From NCBI GenBank assembly GCA_031259345.1, contig JAIRLQ010000182.1:1-9562 (forward strand): 9,562 bases of DNA. The letters run 5' to 3'. Source of the DNA: Treponema sp. (GTDB taxonomy: Bacteria; Spirochaetota; Spirochaetia; Treponematales; Breznakiellaceae). The stretch's first letter is position 1. Every line of letters begins with the position of its first letter. The notes beneath the pieces are model-generated. The model was not told where the DNA came from and ran no database searches. It saw only the letters and a program-made list of their open reading frames with translations. Shown piece by piece: positions 1-6,241 of this stretch. A program made the position numbers and the translations under genes.

Positions 1-10
1 GATATCGAAT

Positions 11-1000
11 TTAGCGCTTTTTATTACCCACGGTTACTACAAGGCGCTGAAGGCCTATAAAGGCCAGGAGCAAAATGCCTACGGTAATTTTGGTCCACCA
101 GGAATTAATTTGGCCGTTAAACATTATTAAAGACTGAATAATGCCCAGGGTAAGAACGCCAAAGATAGAGCCGTATACATAGCCCACGCCGCCGGAAAGC
201 AGGGTACCCCCGATAACCACCGCCGCGATGGTGTCCATCTCCATGCCCTGACAATGCAGGCCATAGCCTGAAAGCATGTAGAGGCTGAACACCACGCCGG
301 CTACGGCGGAGCAAAAGCCGTTCACTGTATAGATGATTATTTTTGTGCGTTTTACCGGGATTCCTAAAAGAACCGCAGACTGCTCGTTCCCGCCTATGGC
401 GTAAATGTTCCGGCCAAACTTTGTGTGAAGTGAAATATAAATAATTGCCACCGCAACTACAATCCCGATAATCACGTTAAACGAAATAAACCAGCCGCCA
501 AAGCGCAGCTTCCATAATGCCAGGTCGTACAATGTTTTATTGCGGATAGAGATGGACTGTATGCTTATAAGATAGCAGGCGCCCCGGGCGAAGAACATGC
601 CCGCCAGGGTGGCAATAAAAGGCGGTACATTCCAACAGGCTATGACGCAGCCCATAAAGAAGCCCAAAAATGCCCCTGCAGCCAGGGCTGTAACAATTGC
701 CAAAAACGGCGGAAGTTTTGCCATCTCGGTCATTGAGGAAATAATCATGGTAGTAAACGCCACTACCGACCCTACCGAAAGATCAATGCCCCCGGAAAGA
801 ATTACCAATGTCATGCCCATTGCCGAAACAAGCAAAAATGATTTGTCGATAAAAAGATTTAAAAAAGTTTGAAGATCAAAAAATCCGCGGTACGACATGG
901 AGCCAAAAATAAAGGCGATAAAAAACAATACCGTGGCGGCAACTACCGAAAGGTATCTGCTGGCGAAATTTTCCATCTTAAGGCTTTTTGCCGCGCTCAT
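11..1000 (-). CDS. yjfF: Galactofuranose-type sugar ABC transporter permease, YjfF family
   Basis: Inner-membrane permease of 329 residues, expected to form the translocation channel of a furanose importer together with the YtfT-like partner. It is hydrophobic throughout with about 8-10 likely membrane segments. Family motifs I recognise are MTLVILSGGIDLSVGSV (about 63-79), TLAGMFFARG (131-140), YAIGGN (200-205), a cytoplasmic EAA-like loop EMDTIAAVVIGGTLLSGGVG (254-273) and NSWWTKITVGILL near the C-terminus. These agree closely with E. coli YjfF as I remember it. The ATG overlaps the upstream permease stop by 4 bp (ATGA, 997-1000) and has a G-rich Shine-Dalgarno, AGGGGG, 6 nt upstream, so translational coupling is likely. 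It is the last gene of the ytfQ-ytfR-ytfT-yjfF set and ends in TAA. Only 10 bases follow, so the operon end and any terminator are outside the window. Length is normal for the family; nothing looks broken. Confidence 0.93.
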   Translation of the reverse strand: MSAAKSLKMENFASRYLSVVAATVLFFIAFIFGSMSYRGFFDLQTFLNLFIDKSFLLVSAMGMTLVILSGGIDLSVGSVVAFTTMIISSMTEMAKLPPFLAIVTALAAGAFLGFFMGCVIACWNVPPFIATLAGMFFARGACYLISIQSISIRNKTLYDLALWKLRFGGWFISFNVIIGIVVAVAIIYISLHTKFGRNIYAIGGNEQSAVLLGIPVKRTKIIIYTVNGFCSAVAGVVFSLYMLSGYGLHCQGMEMDTIAAVVIGGTLLSGGVGYVYGSIFGVLTLGIIQSLIMFNGQINSWWTKITVGILLLAFIGLQRLVVTVGNKKR

Positions 1001-2091
1001 ACCGTACCCCCTGCTTTAAACTCTGTTTTAAGCCCTTTACCGCCAAAGAGCTTTTGGCTTAAGCGGCCAAAGAAATCGGCGGCTATACTTGACTGGAGGA
1101 AGCATACCAAAACTACCACCAGAGCTTTTACCACCAGTGAAACTTCAGGCGGCACCCCAAAGGAATAAATCGTTGTGGTAAGGGTTTGAATAAGGAGGGC
1201 GCCCACAAGACTTCCTGCCAGGCTGAACTTCCCCCCTGACATGCTGGTACCGCCTATGACTGCGGCAAGGATGGCGTCAAGCTCCGAGTTAAGCCCGGCG
1301 TTGTTAGCATCCGATGCTTTTATATTGGCACAGACTATCAGGCCTGCGGCGCCTGCGCAGAAACCACTGAAAACAAAACAAAAAAGTTTTACCGCTTTGT
1401 CGTTAATACCCGCATACCAGCTTGCTACAGCGTTACCGCCGACTGCGGCAGCGAAAAGTCCAAGGGAAGTTTTGCGGGTTAGAACCATTGCGAGGATAAA
1501 CACGGAAAGGGCGATGAAAATAGTAAACGGCAGGCCCAAAAGCCAGCCGCTGCCAATAAAGTGGAAGGGCTGATAATATATGGTAATGATTTGTCCGTCG
1601 GTGATTAACTGGGCTATGCCCCGCCCGGCGACCATAAGTACCAGTGTCGCGACTATGGGTTGGATCTTGCCGTAGGTAACAAGCAGCCCGTTCCAGAGGC
1701 CCAGGCCGCATGCCAATAGCAGGGACAGCGCAATGGCAAGAGCCATCGGAGTTTCGGTAACAAAGGTTTGGACATTGCCTTCGATAATCAGTTGGCCGCC
1801 AATGAGCCTTGAAACCATAGCCCCGGTGATGGCGATAATAGCGCCGACAGAAAGGTCCGTACCGCCGCCTGTTGAGGCGATGACCAGGGTCATCCCCATA
1901 GAAAGGAGCATTAAAGGTGCCCCCCGGTTTAGAATATCAATGATGGTTCCAAACAAGTGTCCGTCCATAACGGTTATTACAAAAAAGTTCCTGGTAAAAA
2001 ACAAATTAAAAAGAAGCAAAAGGCCAAGCACCAAAAGGGCGCTGGTAATCTTGCTTCGGGCTATGCCCTGGATATCTATCTTTTTCGCCAT
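997..2091 (-). CDS. ytfT: Galactofuranose-type sugar ABC transporter permease, YtfT family
   Basis: Second permease (364 residues) of the galactofuranose-type importer, pairing with the YjfF-like protein. Recognisable YtfT features are DGHLFGTIIDILNRGAP (about 43-59), MTLVIAS followed by DLSVGAI (67-85), GLWNGLLV (131-138), KIQPIVATLVLMVAGRGIAQLIT (142-164), DANNAGLNSELDAILAAVIGGTSMSGG (261-287, the cytoplasmic coupling loop) and FGVPPEVSLVVKALVVV near the end. These match E. coli YtfT closely from memory. The ATG lies one base after the stop of the ATPase gene (TGA-G-ATG), and its strong GGAGG site sits inside the last codons of that gene with 6-nt spacing. The downstream permease overlaps it by 4 bp. 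One oddity: the usual ATGGIDLS reads ASTGGGTDLS here, two residues longer. The C-terminal tail (about residues 340-364) is hydrophilic and variable in the family. Confidence 0.93.
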   Translation of the reverse strand: MAKKIDIQGIARSKITSALLVLGLLLLFNLFFTRNFFVITVMDGHLFGTIIDILNRGAPLMLLSMGMTLVIASTGGGTDLSVGAIIAITGAMVSRLIGGQLIIEGNVQTFVTETPMALAIALSLLLACGLGLWNGLLVTYGKIQPIVATLVLMVAGRGIAQLITDGQIITIYYQPFHFIGSGWLLGLPFTIFIALSVFILAMVLTRKTSLGLFAAAVGGNAVASWYAGINDKAVKLFCFVFSGFCAGAAGLIVCANIKASDANNAGLNSELDAILAAVIGGTSMSGGKFSLAGSLVGALLIQTLTTTIYSFGVPPEVSLVVKALVVVLVCFLQSSIAADFFGRLSQKLFGGKGLKTEFKAGGTV

Positions 2092-2092
2092 C

Positions 2093-3598
2093 TCATGCCT
2101 CCACCGCTATGGCTTTAAGGATATTTTGTTCTATCATTTCCGCCCCCGAAAGCTCTGCGATTTTTTTTCTGTCCCTCATGACGGCGATCCTGTCGGAACA
2201 TCGGATAACCTCCTCGAGTTCGGAGGAGATGAATACTAGGGACATGCCTTCGTCGCAAAGTTTCATGGCAAGGTTCATGATCTCGGCTTTGGCCGCTACA
2301 TCAATGCCCCTGGTAGGTTCATCCAGGATAAGGAGCTCCGGCTGCGTTACGAGCCAGCGGGCCAAAATAACTTTCTGCTGGTTGCCGCCGGAGAGATTCC
2401 TCACAGGCATATCCTGCGATGGTGTTACAATACCCAGCATTTTGATGTACTGACCGGCAATCTCCTCCTGCCTTTTCCGGGGGATGAATTTGAAAACCCC
2501 ATTTTTTGCCTGCATGGCAAGGATGATATTTTCCCTTACTGAAAGGTCTGCAATAATGCCGTACTTTTTGCGGTCTTCGGGGCAAAAGGCGATAAGAGCG
2601 GTAATCGCGTCACGGGGTTTTTTAAATATAACGCGGTTCTGTTTCCCCATTATCATTTCACCGGAATCGGCTTCGTTAACGCCGAAGAAAAGTCCCGCAG
2701 CCTCGGAACGGCCCGAACCCAAAAGCCCCGCAAAACCGACAGTTTCGCCTTTGCGGATCTCAAGATCAAAAGGTTCCACAAGGCGGCTTTTCCCCAAATT
2801 TTTGGCGGCAATAAAAACCCCTGAGTTTTCTTTGTCCCTGCCGGTTTTATCCCGCTTTTCAAGCTTTGAAAAATCTTTTCCTACCATTTTGGAAACCAGT
2901 TCCAGTTTGGGGAGTTCTGATAAAAGATATTCCCCGATAAGTTTTCCGTTTCGCAGCACCGTTACCCGGTCACAAAACTCGTATACCTGATCCAAAAAGT
3001 GAGATATAAAAATAACCGAAAGCCCTCCTTCGCGAAGACGCCGTACAGTTGAAAAAAGCTGTTCAACTTCAGGCCGGTCAAGGCTTGAAGTGGGCTCGTC
3101 AAGGATGAGGATTTTCGACTGCATATCCACCGCCCGGGCAATGGCGATCATTTGCTTAATTGCCACCGGGTAAGAACCCAAAAGGCGGTTTACATCTATA
3201 TTCAAATTAAGGCGCTTTAAGGCTTCATTCGCGCCATCGTTTATATATTTCCAGTTAATTTTGCCTAGCCGGGACTGCTGCCGTCCGGCATATATGTTCT
3301 CCGCAACGGTTAAGTTGTCGCAGAGGTTTACTTCCTGATACACAGAATTAATCCCATACTGACGGGCTTCAAGAGGACTTGCGGGGTTAATTTCCTTTTC
3401 TTCAAGGGTGATGTTTCCCTTGTCTTTTTTGTAAACACCGGTAAGAACCTTGATGAGGGTAGATTTTCCCGCGCCATTTTCGCCCATAATGGAGTGAATC
3501 TCGCCCCGGCGTAAAGTAAAATCCACATTGTCCAGGGCATGTACCCCCGGAAATTGAATGTCAATTCCTGACATTTCTAGAATTATATTATTGTCCAT
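2093..3598 (-). CDS. ytfR: Galactofuranose-type sugar ABC transporter ATP-binding protein, YtfR family
   Basis: Cytoplasmic double-ATPase subunit (501 residues, normal length) powering the YtfT/YjfF channel. The first domain has Walker A GENGAGKS (39-46), Q-loop VYQE (86-89), a degenerate signature SYPVAIKQM (142-150), Walker B ILILDEPTSSLD (163-174) and SH (199-200) in SHFLDQVYE, a stretch typical of YtfR. The second domain has a Walker A remnant GLLGSGRSE without lysine (291-299), the CPEDRK motif (339-344), a canonical signature LSGGNQQK (402-409) and Walker B LLILDEPTRGID (422-433). A degenerate second P-loop is usual in CUT2 ATPases, and E. coli YtfR also has an unusual first signature, so neither implies loss of function. 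The start ATG at 3598 has no clear Shine-Dalgarno, unlike its neighbours. A later ATG at residue 9 is possible but has no better site. The gene lies 100 bp after the binding-protein gene, behind a hairpin, and directly ahead of ytfT. Confidence 0.94.
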   Translation of the reverse strand: MDNNIILEMSGIDIQFPGVHALDNVDFTLRRGEIHSIMGENGAGKSTLIKVLTGVYKKDKGNITLEEKEINPASPLEARQYGINSVYQEVNLCDNLTVAENIYAGRQQSRLGKINWKYINDGANEALKRLNLNIDVNRLLGSYPVAIKQMIAIARAVDMQSKILILDEPTSSLDRPEVEQLFSTVRRLREGGLSVIFISHFLDQVYEFCDRVTVLRNGKLIGEYLLSELPKLELVSKMVGKDFSKLEKRDKTGRDKENSGVFIAAKNLGKSRLVEPFDLEIRKGETVGFAGLLGSGRSEAAGLFFGVNEADSGEMIMGKQNRVIFKKPRDAITALIAFCPEDRKKYGIIADLSVRENIILAMQAKNGVFKFIPRKRQEEIAGQYIKMLGIVTPSQDMPVRNLSGGNQQKVILARWLVTQPELLILDEPTRGIDVAAKAEIMNLAMKLCDEGMSLVFISSELEEVIRCSDRIAVMRDRKKIAELSGAEMIEQNILKAIAVEA

Positions 3599-3607
3599 GA
3601 TGTTACC

Positions 3608-3613
3608 ATTATA
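3608..3613 (-). promoter_or_regulatory. Perfect TATAAT -10-like hexamer just upstream of the ytfR start
   Basis: On the minus strand the hexamer TATAAT ends 9 nt before the ytfR ATG. A start site at the usual distance would fall around 3601, giving an almost leaderless mRNA. The -35 region at 17-bp spacing (TTATCT) is weak and no TG extension is present. It may be an internal promoter or chance in an AT-rich stretch. The absence of a good Shine-Dalgarno for ytfR is what makes it worth recording. Confidence 0.25.
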
Positions 3614-3634
3614 ACCCAGGTTCCAAATTAAGAT

Positions 3635-3681
3635 AAAAAAATGAGTAATGAGTAATAAGGCGCACCCATATTACTCATTAC
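3635..3681 (-). terminator. Intercistronic hairpin with T7 tail between ytfQ and ytfR (attenuator or terminator)
   Basis: Arms 3645-3657 (GTAATGAGTAATA on the plus strand) and 3669-3681 are a perfect 13-bp inverted repeat with an 11-nt loop. Reading leftward, the stem is followed by TCA and then seven T (3641-3635). The layout is that of a rho-independent terminator for minus-strand transcripts, but the stem is AT-rich and so probably leaky. It lies 18 bp after the binding-protein stop and inside an otherwise continuous operon, so partial termination or protection of the ytfQ mRNA 3' end is the likely role. The left arm and flank also hold a tandem 7-mer ATGAGTA (3641-3654). Confidence 0.55.
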
Positions 3682-3698
3682 CCAATACTAATTGTTAA

Positions 3699-4718
3699 TT
3701 AATATTGCCGGCTGGGATATGCCGCTTCGGCAGTAGTCCAGTCATACTGGCCTTCAATGGAAGGAATCCATTTTTGAACCGGCTGCTTCTGTACCAGCTT
3801 AATGCCTGTTTCCATAATCTGCGGGCCAAGGAGAGGATTACATTCGATGGTAGCGTTAAGTTCTTTGCGGAGCATGGCCTCAAAGGCGCCTTTCACAGCG
3901 TCCACGGAAATGATGATAATGTCGGTGGCGGGCTTCTTGCCGGCGGCTTTTATGGCGTCAATGGCGCCTATAGCCATATCGTCATTGTGGGCAAAGAGTA
4001 CGTCGATTTCGCCGGCATCGGGGGCTTTCATCCAGGCTTCCATAACCTGGAGGCCTTCGGCGCGGGTAAAGTTGCCGGTCTGGGACTTGATGATCTTGTA
4101 GTTGGGATATTTTGCGAGTTCTTCTTTGAAGCCAATCTGCCTATCAGTGGCGGCGGCGGAACCTACGGTGCCCTGGAGTTCAACAATATTGATAGTCCGA
4201 TTGCCGTCGTCCTTGCCCCTGGTGTTACCAGTGGACTTCATGTAGTCAACCATCCATTTTGCCGCTTTAACACCTTCGGCTTTTATATCGGAGCCAATGT
4301 ATACATCATAAAGTGTATTGGGCGCTTCCACAGTCCGGTCTACGCAGATTGTGGGAATGCCGGCGTCTTTACATTCCTGCAGAATGGCTTCCCAGCCGGT
4401 TGAAACTACGGGCGTAAAAGCAATGACATCAACCTTTTGCCGAATGAAAGAGCGAATAGCCTGGAGTTGGTTCTCCTGCTTTTGCTGGGCATCAGAGAAA
4501 ATCAGCTCAATGTTAAAATCGGCCGCCGCTGCTTTTACCGAATTGGTGCAGGCGGTCCGCCACTCGGACTCTGCGCCAATCTGGGAATAGCCCATCACGA
4601 TCTTGCGATCCATGCCTTTGGTTACACCTCCGGACCCGCCACCCTGCTGCCCACCGCCCGCAAACGCCAGGGATGACGCTACGGTCAGAACCAGTAAAAC
4701 CGTTAACAGTTTTTTCAT
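3699..4718 (-). CDS. ytfQ: Galactofuranose-type sugar ABC transporter substrate-binding protein, YtfQ family
   Basis: Periplasmic binding protein (339 residues) of the type I sugar-binding fold that delivers its ligand to YtfT/YjfF. The N-terminus is a signal peptide ending SLAFA at residue 20, followed by a glycine-rich linker to about 31. There is no lipobox cysteine, so cleavage by signal peptidase I is expected. Strong YtfQ motifs follow: GYSQIGAESEWR (43-54), DAQQKQENQLQAIRSF (76-91), TPVVSTGWE (102-110), VDRT (126-129), VELQGTVGSAAATDR (179-193), SQTGNFTRAEG (212-222), AHNDDMAIGAI (243-253) and SVDAVK (271-276, where E. coli has SIDGV). This makes galactofuranose the best substrate guess, with galactopyranose or a related sugar possible. 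The ATG has GGAGG 6 nt upstream. It is the first gene of its operon, after a 344-bp gap, and is followed by a hairpin that probably keeps it in excess over the ATPase. Confidence 0.93.
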   Translation of the reverse strand: MKKLLTVLLVLTVASSLAFAGGGQQGGGSGGVTKGMDRKIVMGYSQIGAESEWRTACTNSVKAAAADFNIELIFSDAQQKQENQLQAIRSFIRQKVDVIAFTPVVSTGWEAILQECKDAGIPTICVDRTVEAPNTLYDVYIGSDIKAEGVKAAKWMVDYMKSTGNTRGKDDGNRTINIVELQGTVGSAAATDRQIGFKEELAKYPNYKIIKSQTGNFTRAEGLQVMEAWMKAPDAGEIDVLFAHNDDMAIGAIDAIKAAGKKPATDIIIISVDAVKGAFEAMLRKELNATIECNPLLGPQIMETGIKLVQKQPVQKWIPSIEGQYDWTTAEAAYPSRQY

Positions 4719-4724
4719 AATTGT

Positions 4725-4729
4725 CCTCC
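4725..4729 (-). promoter_or_regulatory. Ribosome binding site of ytfQ
   Basis: GGAGG on the minus strand lies 6 nt before the ATG at 4718. It fixes the start of the binding-protein gene and keeps the whole signal peptide in frame. Confidence 0.8.
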
Positions 4730-4743
4730 AAAATAAATATTCT

Positions 4744-4763
4744 TTACAGGCATACGCCTGTAA
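4744..4763 (-). promoter_or_regulatory. 20-bp palindrome upstream of ytfQ, candidate operator
   Basis: The plus strand reads TTACAGGCATACGCCTGTAA: two perfect 8-bp arms (4744-4751 and 4756-4763) around a 4-base centre. It lies 25 bp upstream of the ytfQ ATG, just ahead of the ribosome binding site, and overlaps the edge of a candidate -10 (4762-4767). The size and symmetry suit a dimeric repressor site, for example of LacI or GntR type. It could instead act as an mRNA hairpin in the leader. No regulator gene is present in the window to assign it to. Confidence 0.45.
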
Positions 4764-4791
4764 TATCCACGGTGAGAAAAAAAACCGGCAA
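4762..4791 (-). promoter_or_regulatory. Candidate promoter for the ytfQ operon
   Basis: On the minus strand TTGCCG (4791-4786) and GATATT (4767-4762) are separated by 18 bp, each matching 4 of 6 consensus positions. The predicted start would fall within the adjacent palindrome, so a repressor bound there would block transcription. The match is weak. The TATACT hexamer at 4851-4856 is an alternative that would give a leader of roughly 125 nt. Confidence 0.25.
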
Positions 4792-5006
4792 TCTATTTTC
4801 TGTTCGTCTGTTCATGATCCAATTGTGCGTTTGATTTTTAAAAGCGGAATAGTATAAAATGTTCATTAATTAGAAAAATTGTTCAATTTATGGTCATATT
4901 TTTGGGGCGCCGGAAATAGACGTAATCCGGAATCAAAACAGGATGATCCCGCCTCATGACGAGGATAACATTTTCTCTGTTTGTTATAGCTTAAGACCTG
5001 TATCGT

Positions 5007-5047
5007 AAAGATGAAAACGCCCCGCAAGGACGTTGCCGCTGCGGGGC
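5007..5047 (-). terminator. Rho-independent terminator after the araF-like gene
   Basis: The arms GCCCCGCA (5019-5026) and TGCGGGGC (5040-5047) form a perfect 8-bp GC-rich stem with a 13-nt loop. Reading leftward the stem is followed by GTTTTCATCTTT, a T-rich tail. It begins 16 bp after the TAA stop of the binding-protein gene. It likely ends the right-hand operon and separates it from the ytfQ operon. Confidence 0.65.
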
Positions 5048-5062
5048 CGGTTCCGGGTTTTG

Positions 5063-6100
5063 TTAATCGGCGCTGGCGCCCATTATCTCCCGGTAGTTCT
5101 TTGCGTCGACCATCGTGGCGCTGAAGGGATACACCCCAAAAGCGGCGCCGGGTTTTTTGTACTCAGAATAAGGAACGACGCTCTTCTCAATCCAGTCCAT
5201 GGCGGCGTTGGCGGCCAGGGTTCCGTCCAGCACCGGATCAATGTACGCGGTCGCTTTAAAGGCGGAATAGGATTTTTTGAATTCATCCTTGGCAAGATAT
5301 CCGCCTACACCGGCTACGATAGCGTTTCTGTCCAGATTGGCCTGCTCCAGCGCCCGGGTGGCTCCCTGGGCGCCCTCATCGTTGGGCGCCATTACTATCC
5401 AGGTGGTGTACTGGGGATTGGCCGTAATCGTAGCGGCGGCCACGTTGAATCCCTTCTCAGTGGTGCCGTCATAGTCTGCCCGGATAACCTTTTTTGTATC
5501 AAAGCCGGGAACCAACTTCAGGAACATGTCCCGCGCCCCTTCGCTGCGGGGAACGCAGGAAGAAACTTCCGGCATGTTCATCAGCATAAAGGCGGTCGTG
5601 GCGGCGGCGGCGTCCATGTTGTTCTGTTTGTAGTAGTTACCAAGATATTCGCCGATTCCTTCACCGACTTTGTAGGCGTCAAGTTCCAGGGCCGGGGCGA
5701 TGTGTACGCCCTGCTCGTCGATAAGCCCGTCATCGTCGGCCATAACCTTGATTCCCGCGGCTTTACAGCGTTCTACGGTGATCTGGCTCAGCCTCTGATC
5801 CGGCGGGCAGACGATAAGCACATCCACTTTTTGGGAAATGGCGGTGTCCAGGGCGGTCATGTACTTGTCCGGGTTCATAGCGGTGTCGTAGAGCAGCACG
5901 TCCCTGGCCCCGCGTTTTATCGCGGTTTCCCGCATAGCCGTTGATGTGCCGACAAACCACTCCTGCGAGAGGTCCTTGCAGATAAACGCAAGCAGGGGTC
6001 CCTGCCCCTTCGCCCCGCCGCTGCTTTCCTGTCCTCCGCCGGCGGCAAACGCCAGAGAAGCGGTGAGCAGCAATAGAAGTACTACACTGATTCTTTTCAT
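5063..6100 (-). CDS. araF: Sugar ABC transporter substrate-binding protein, AraF-like (arabinose-type)
   Basis: Periplasmic sugar-binding protein, 345 residues. A signal peptide ends near SLAFAA (15-20), followed by a glycine-rich linker and no lipobox cysteine. The body resembles E. coli L-arabinose-binding protein: CKDLSQEWF (41-49), VDVLIVCPPDQRLSQI (92-107), GIKVMADDDGLID (116-128), TTWIVMAPNDEGAQGATRALE (232-252) and AGVGGYLAKDEF (263-274). From a mental alignment the ligand residues Lys10, Asp89, Asp90 and Asn205 of AraF are kept as Lys42, Asp123, Asp124 and Asn240. Glu14, Met108 and Asn232 appear as Gln46, Leu140 and Gly266. The sugar may therefore differ from L-arabinose (D-galactose, D-fucose or another pentose are options), and the symbol denotes similarity only. 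AGGAGG lies 7 nt before the ATG. The gene sits last in its operon, 173 bp after the permease, and is followed by a terminator. Confidence 0.85.
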   Translation of the reverse strand: MKRISVVLLLLLTASLAFAAGGGQESSGGAKGQGPLLAFICKDLSQEWFVGTSTAMRETAIKRGARDVLLYDTAMNPDKYMTALDTAISQKVDVLIVCPPDQRLSQITVERCKAAGIKVMADDDGLIDEQGVHIAPALELDAYKVGEGIGEYLGNYYKQNNMDAAAATTAFMLMNMPEVSSCVPRSEGARDMFLKLVPGFDTKKVIRADYDGTTEKGFNVAAATITANPQYTTWIVMAPNDEGAQGATRALEQANLDRNAIVAGVGGYLAKDEFKKSYSAFKATAYIDPVLDGTLAANAAMDWIEKSVVPYSEYKKPGAAFGVYPFSATMVDAKNYREIMGASAD

Positions 6101-6107
6101 TTTACTT

Positions 6108-6113
6108 CCTCCT
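6108..6113 (-). promoter_or_regulatory. Ribosome binding site of the araF-like gene
   Basis: A perfect AGGAGG on the minus strand sits 7 nt before the ATG at 6100, at the end of the palindrome-rich gap. A strong site fits the high demand for a binding protein. Confidence 0.8.
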
Positions 6114-6154
6114 GAATAATATTATCTCTCCACCGTGCCTATGGCCGGCGTTGA

Positions 6155-6192
6155 AACCAAATTACCGGGCTCGTTCAATAACCCGGTTGGTT
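6155..6192. repeat. Imperfect inverted repeat ahead of the araF-like gene
   Basis: The left half AACCAA-ATTA-CCGGG (6155-6169) pairs with CCCGGTTGGTT (6182-6192), giving 5 and 6 bp helices separated by a 4-nt bulge, with a 12-nt loop. There is no T tract on either side. It is the third palindrome of a cluster between the permease and the binding-protein genes and may be a leader structure for the latter. Confidence 0.4.
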
Positions 6193-6207
6193 ATCTCACA
6201 AGCCCTT

Positions 6208-6235
6208 GCAAAATGCTCCGCATTTTGCTTTTTTT
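6208..6235 (+). terminator. Hairpin with T7 tail pointing along the plus strand, inside the minus-strand operon
   Basis: The arms GCAAAATGC (6208-6216) and GCATTTTGC (6220-6228) form a perfect 9-bp stem with a 3-nt loop, followed on the plus strand by seven T (6229-6235). The tail is on the wrong side to stop the sugar-transport transcript: read leftward the stem is preceded by A7 and followed by AAGGG. It could stop antisense transcription or be a copy of a dispersed palindromic repeat. No plus-strand gene is supported near it. Confidence 0.35.
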
Positions 6236-6241
6236 AGCGGA

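Larger units (their letters stand above)
4719..5062 (-). promoter_or_regulatory. 344-bp intergenic region holding the upstream terminator and the ytfQ control region
   Basis: No coding sequence is supported here. Reading leftward it holds a GC-rich terminator hairpin after the araF-like gene (5019-5047 plus tail), an AT-rich stretch (about 4800-4910) with a TATACT -10-like hexamer at 4851-4856 but no convincing -35, direct GTTCA repeats at 4861 and 4881, a candidate promoter at 4762-4791, a 20-bp palindrome at 4744-4763 and a GGAGG site before the ytfQ ATG. A TATAAC hexamer near 4982-4987 has a TTTACG 15 bp upstream, a short spacing, and is a weaker promoter candidate. Since the preceding operon appears to be terminated, the ytfQ promoter must lie in this stretch. 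Confidence 0.6.

Noticed and set aside
1..12. GATATCGAATT at the left edge resembling a cloning polylinker
   Set aside because: The match stops at once and the sequence runs directly into the natural stop codon of the yjfF-like gene. It is most likely chance.
1733..2239. Plus-strand open frame crossing the ytfT-ytfR junction
   Set aside because: It is antisense to two certain genes, with biased composition and no domain.
2653..2990. Missing lysine in the second Walker A of both ATPases as a sign of damage
   Set aside because: A degenerate second P-loop is normal in CUT2 sugar ATPases; the signature and Walker B of the second domain are intact.
3705..4403. Plus-strand open frame (232 codons) opposite ytfQ
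   Set aside because: It mirrors a well-supported gene with strong YtfQ motifs. The translation resembles no family I know.
4774..4792. T8 run upstream of ytfQ on the minus strand as a terminator
   Set aside because: No stable stem directly precedes the run, so the hairpin part of a terminator is missing.
4900..4915. GGCGCC palindrome as a regulatory site
   Set aside because: It is only a 6-bp palindrome without extended symmetry, expected by chance.
5033..5944. Long plus-strand open frame (303 codons) opposite the araF-like gene
   Set aside because: It is antisense to a clear binding-protein gene, has low-complexity Gly/Val/His-rich content, no recognisable domain and no ribosome binding site. 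It is a shadow of codon usage on the other strand.
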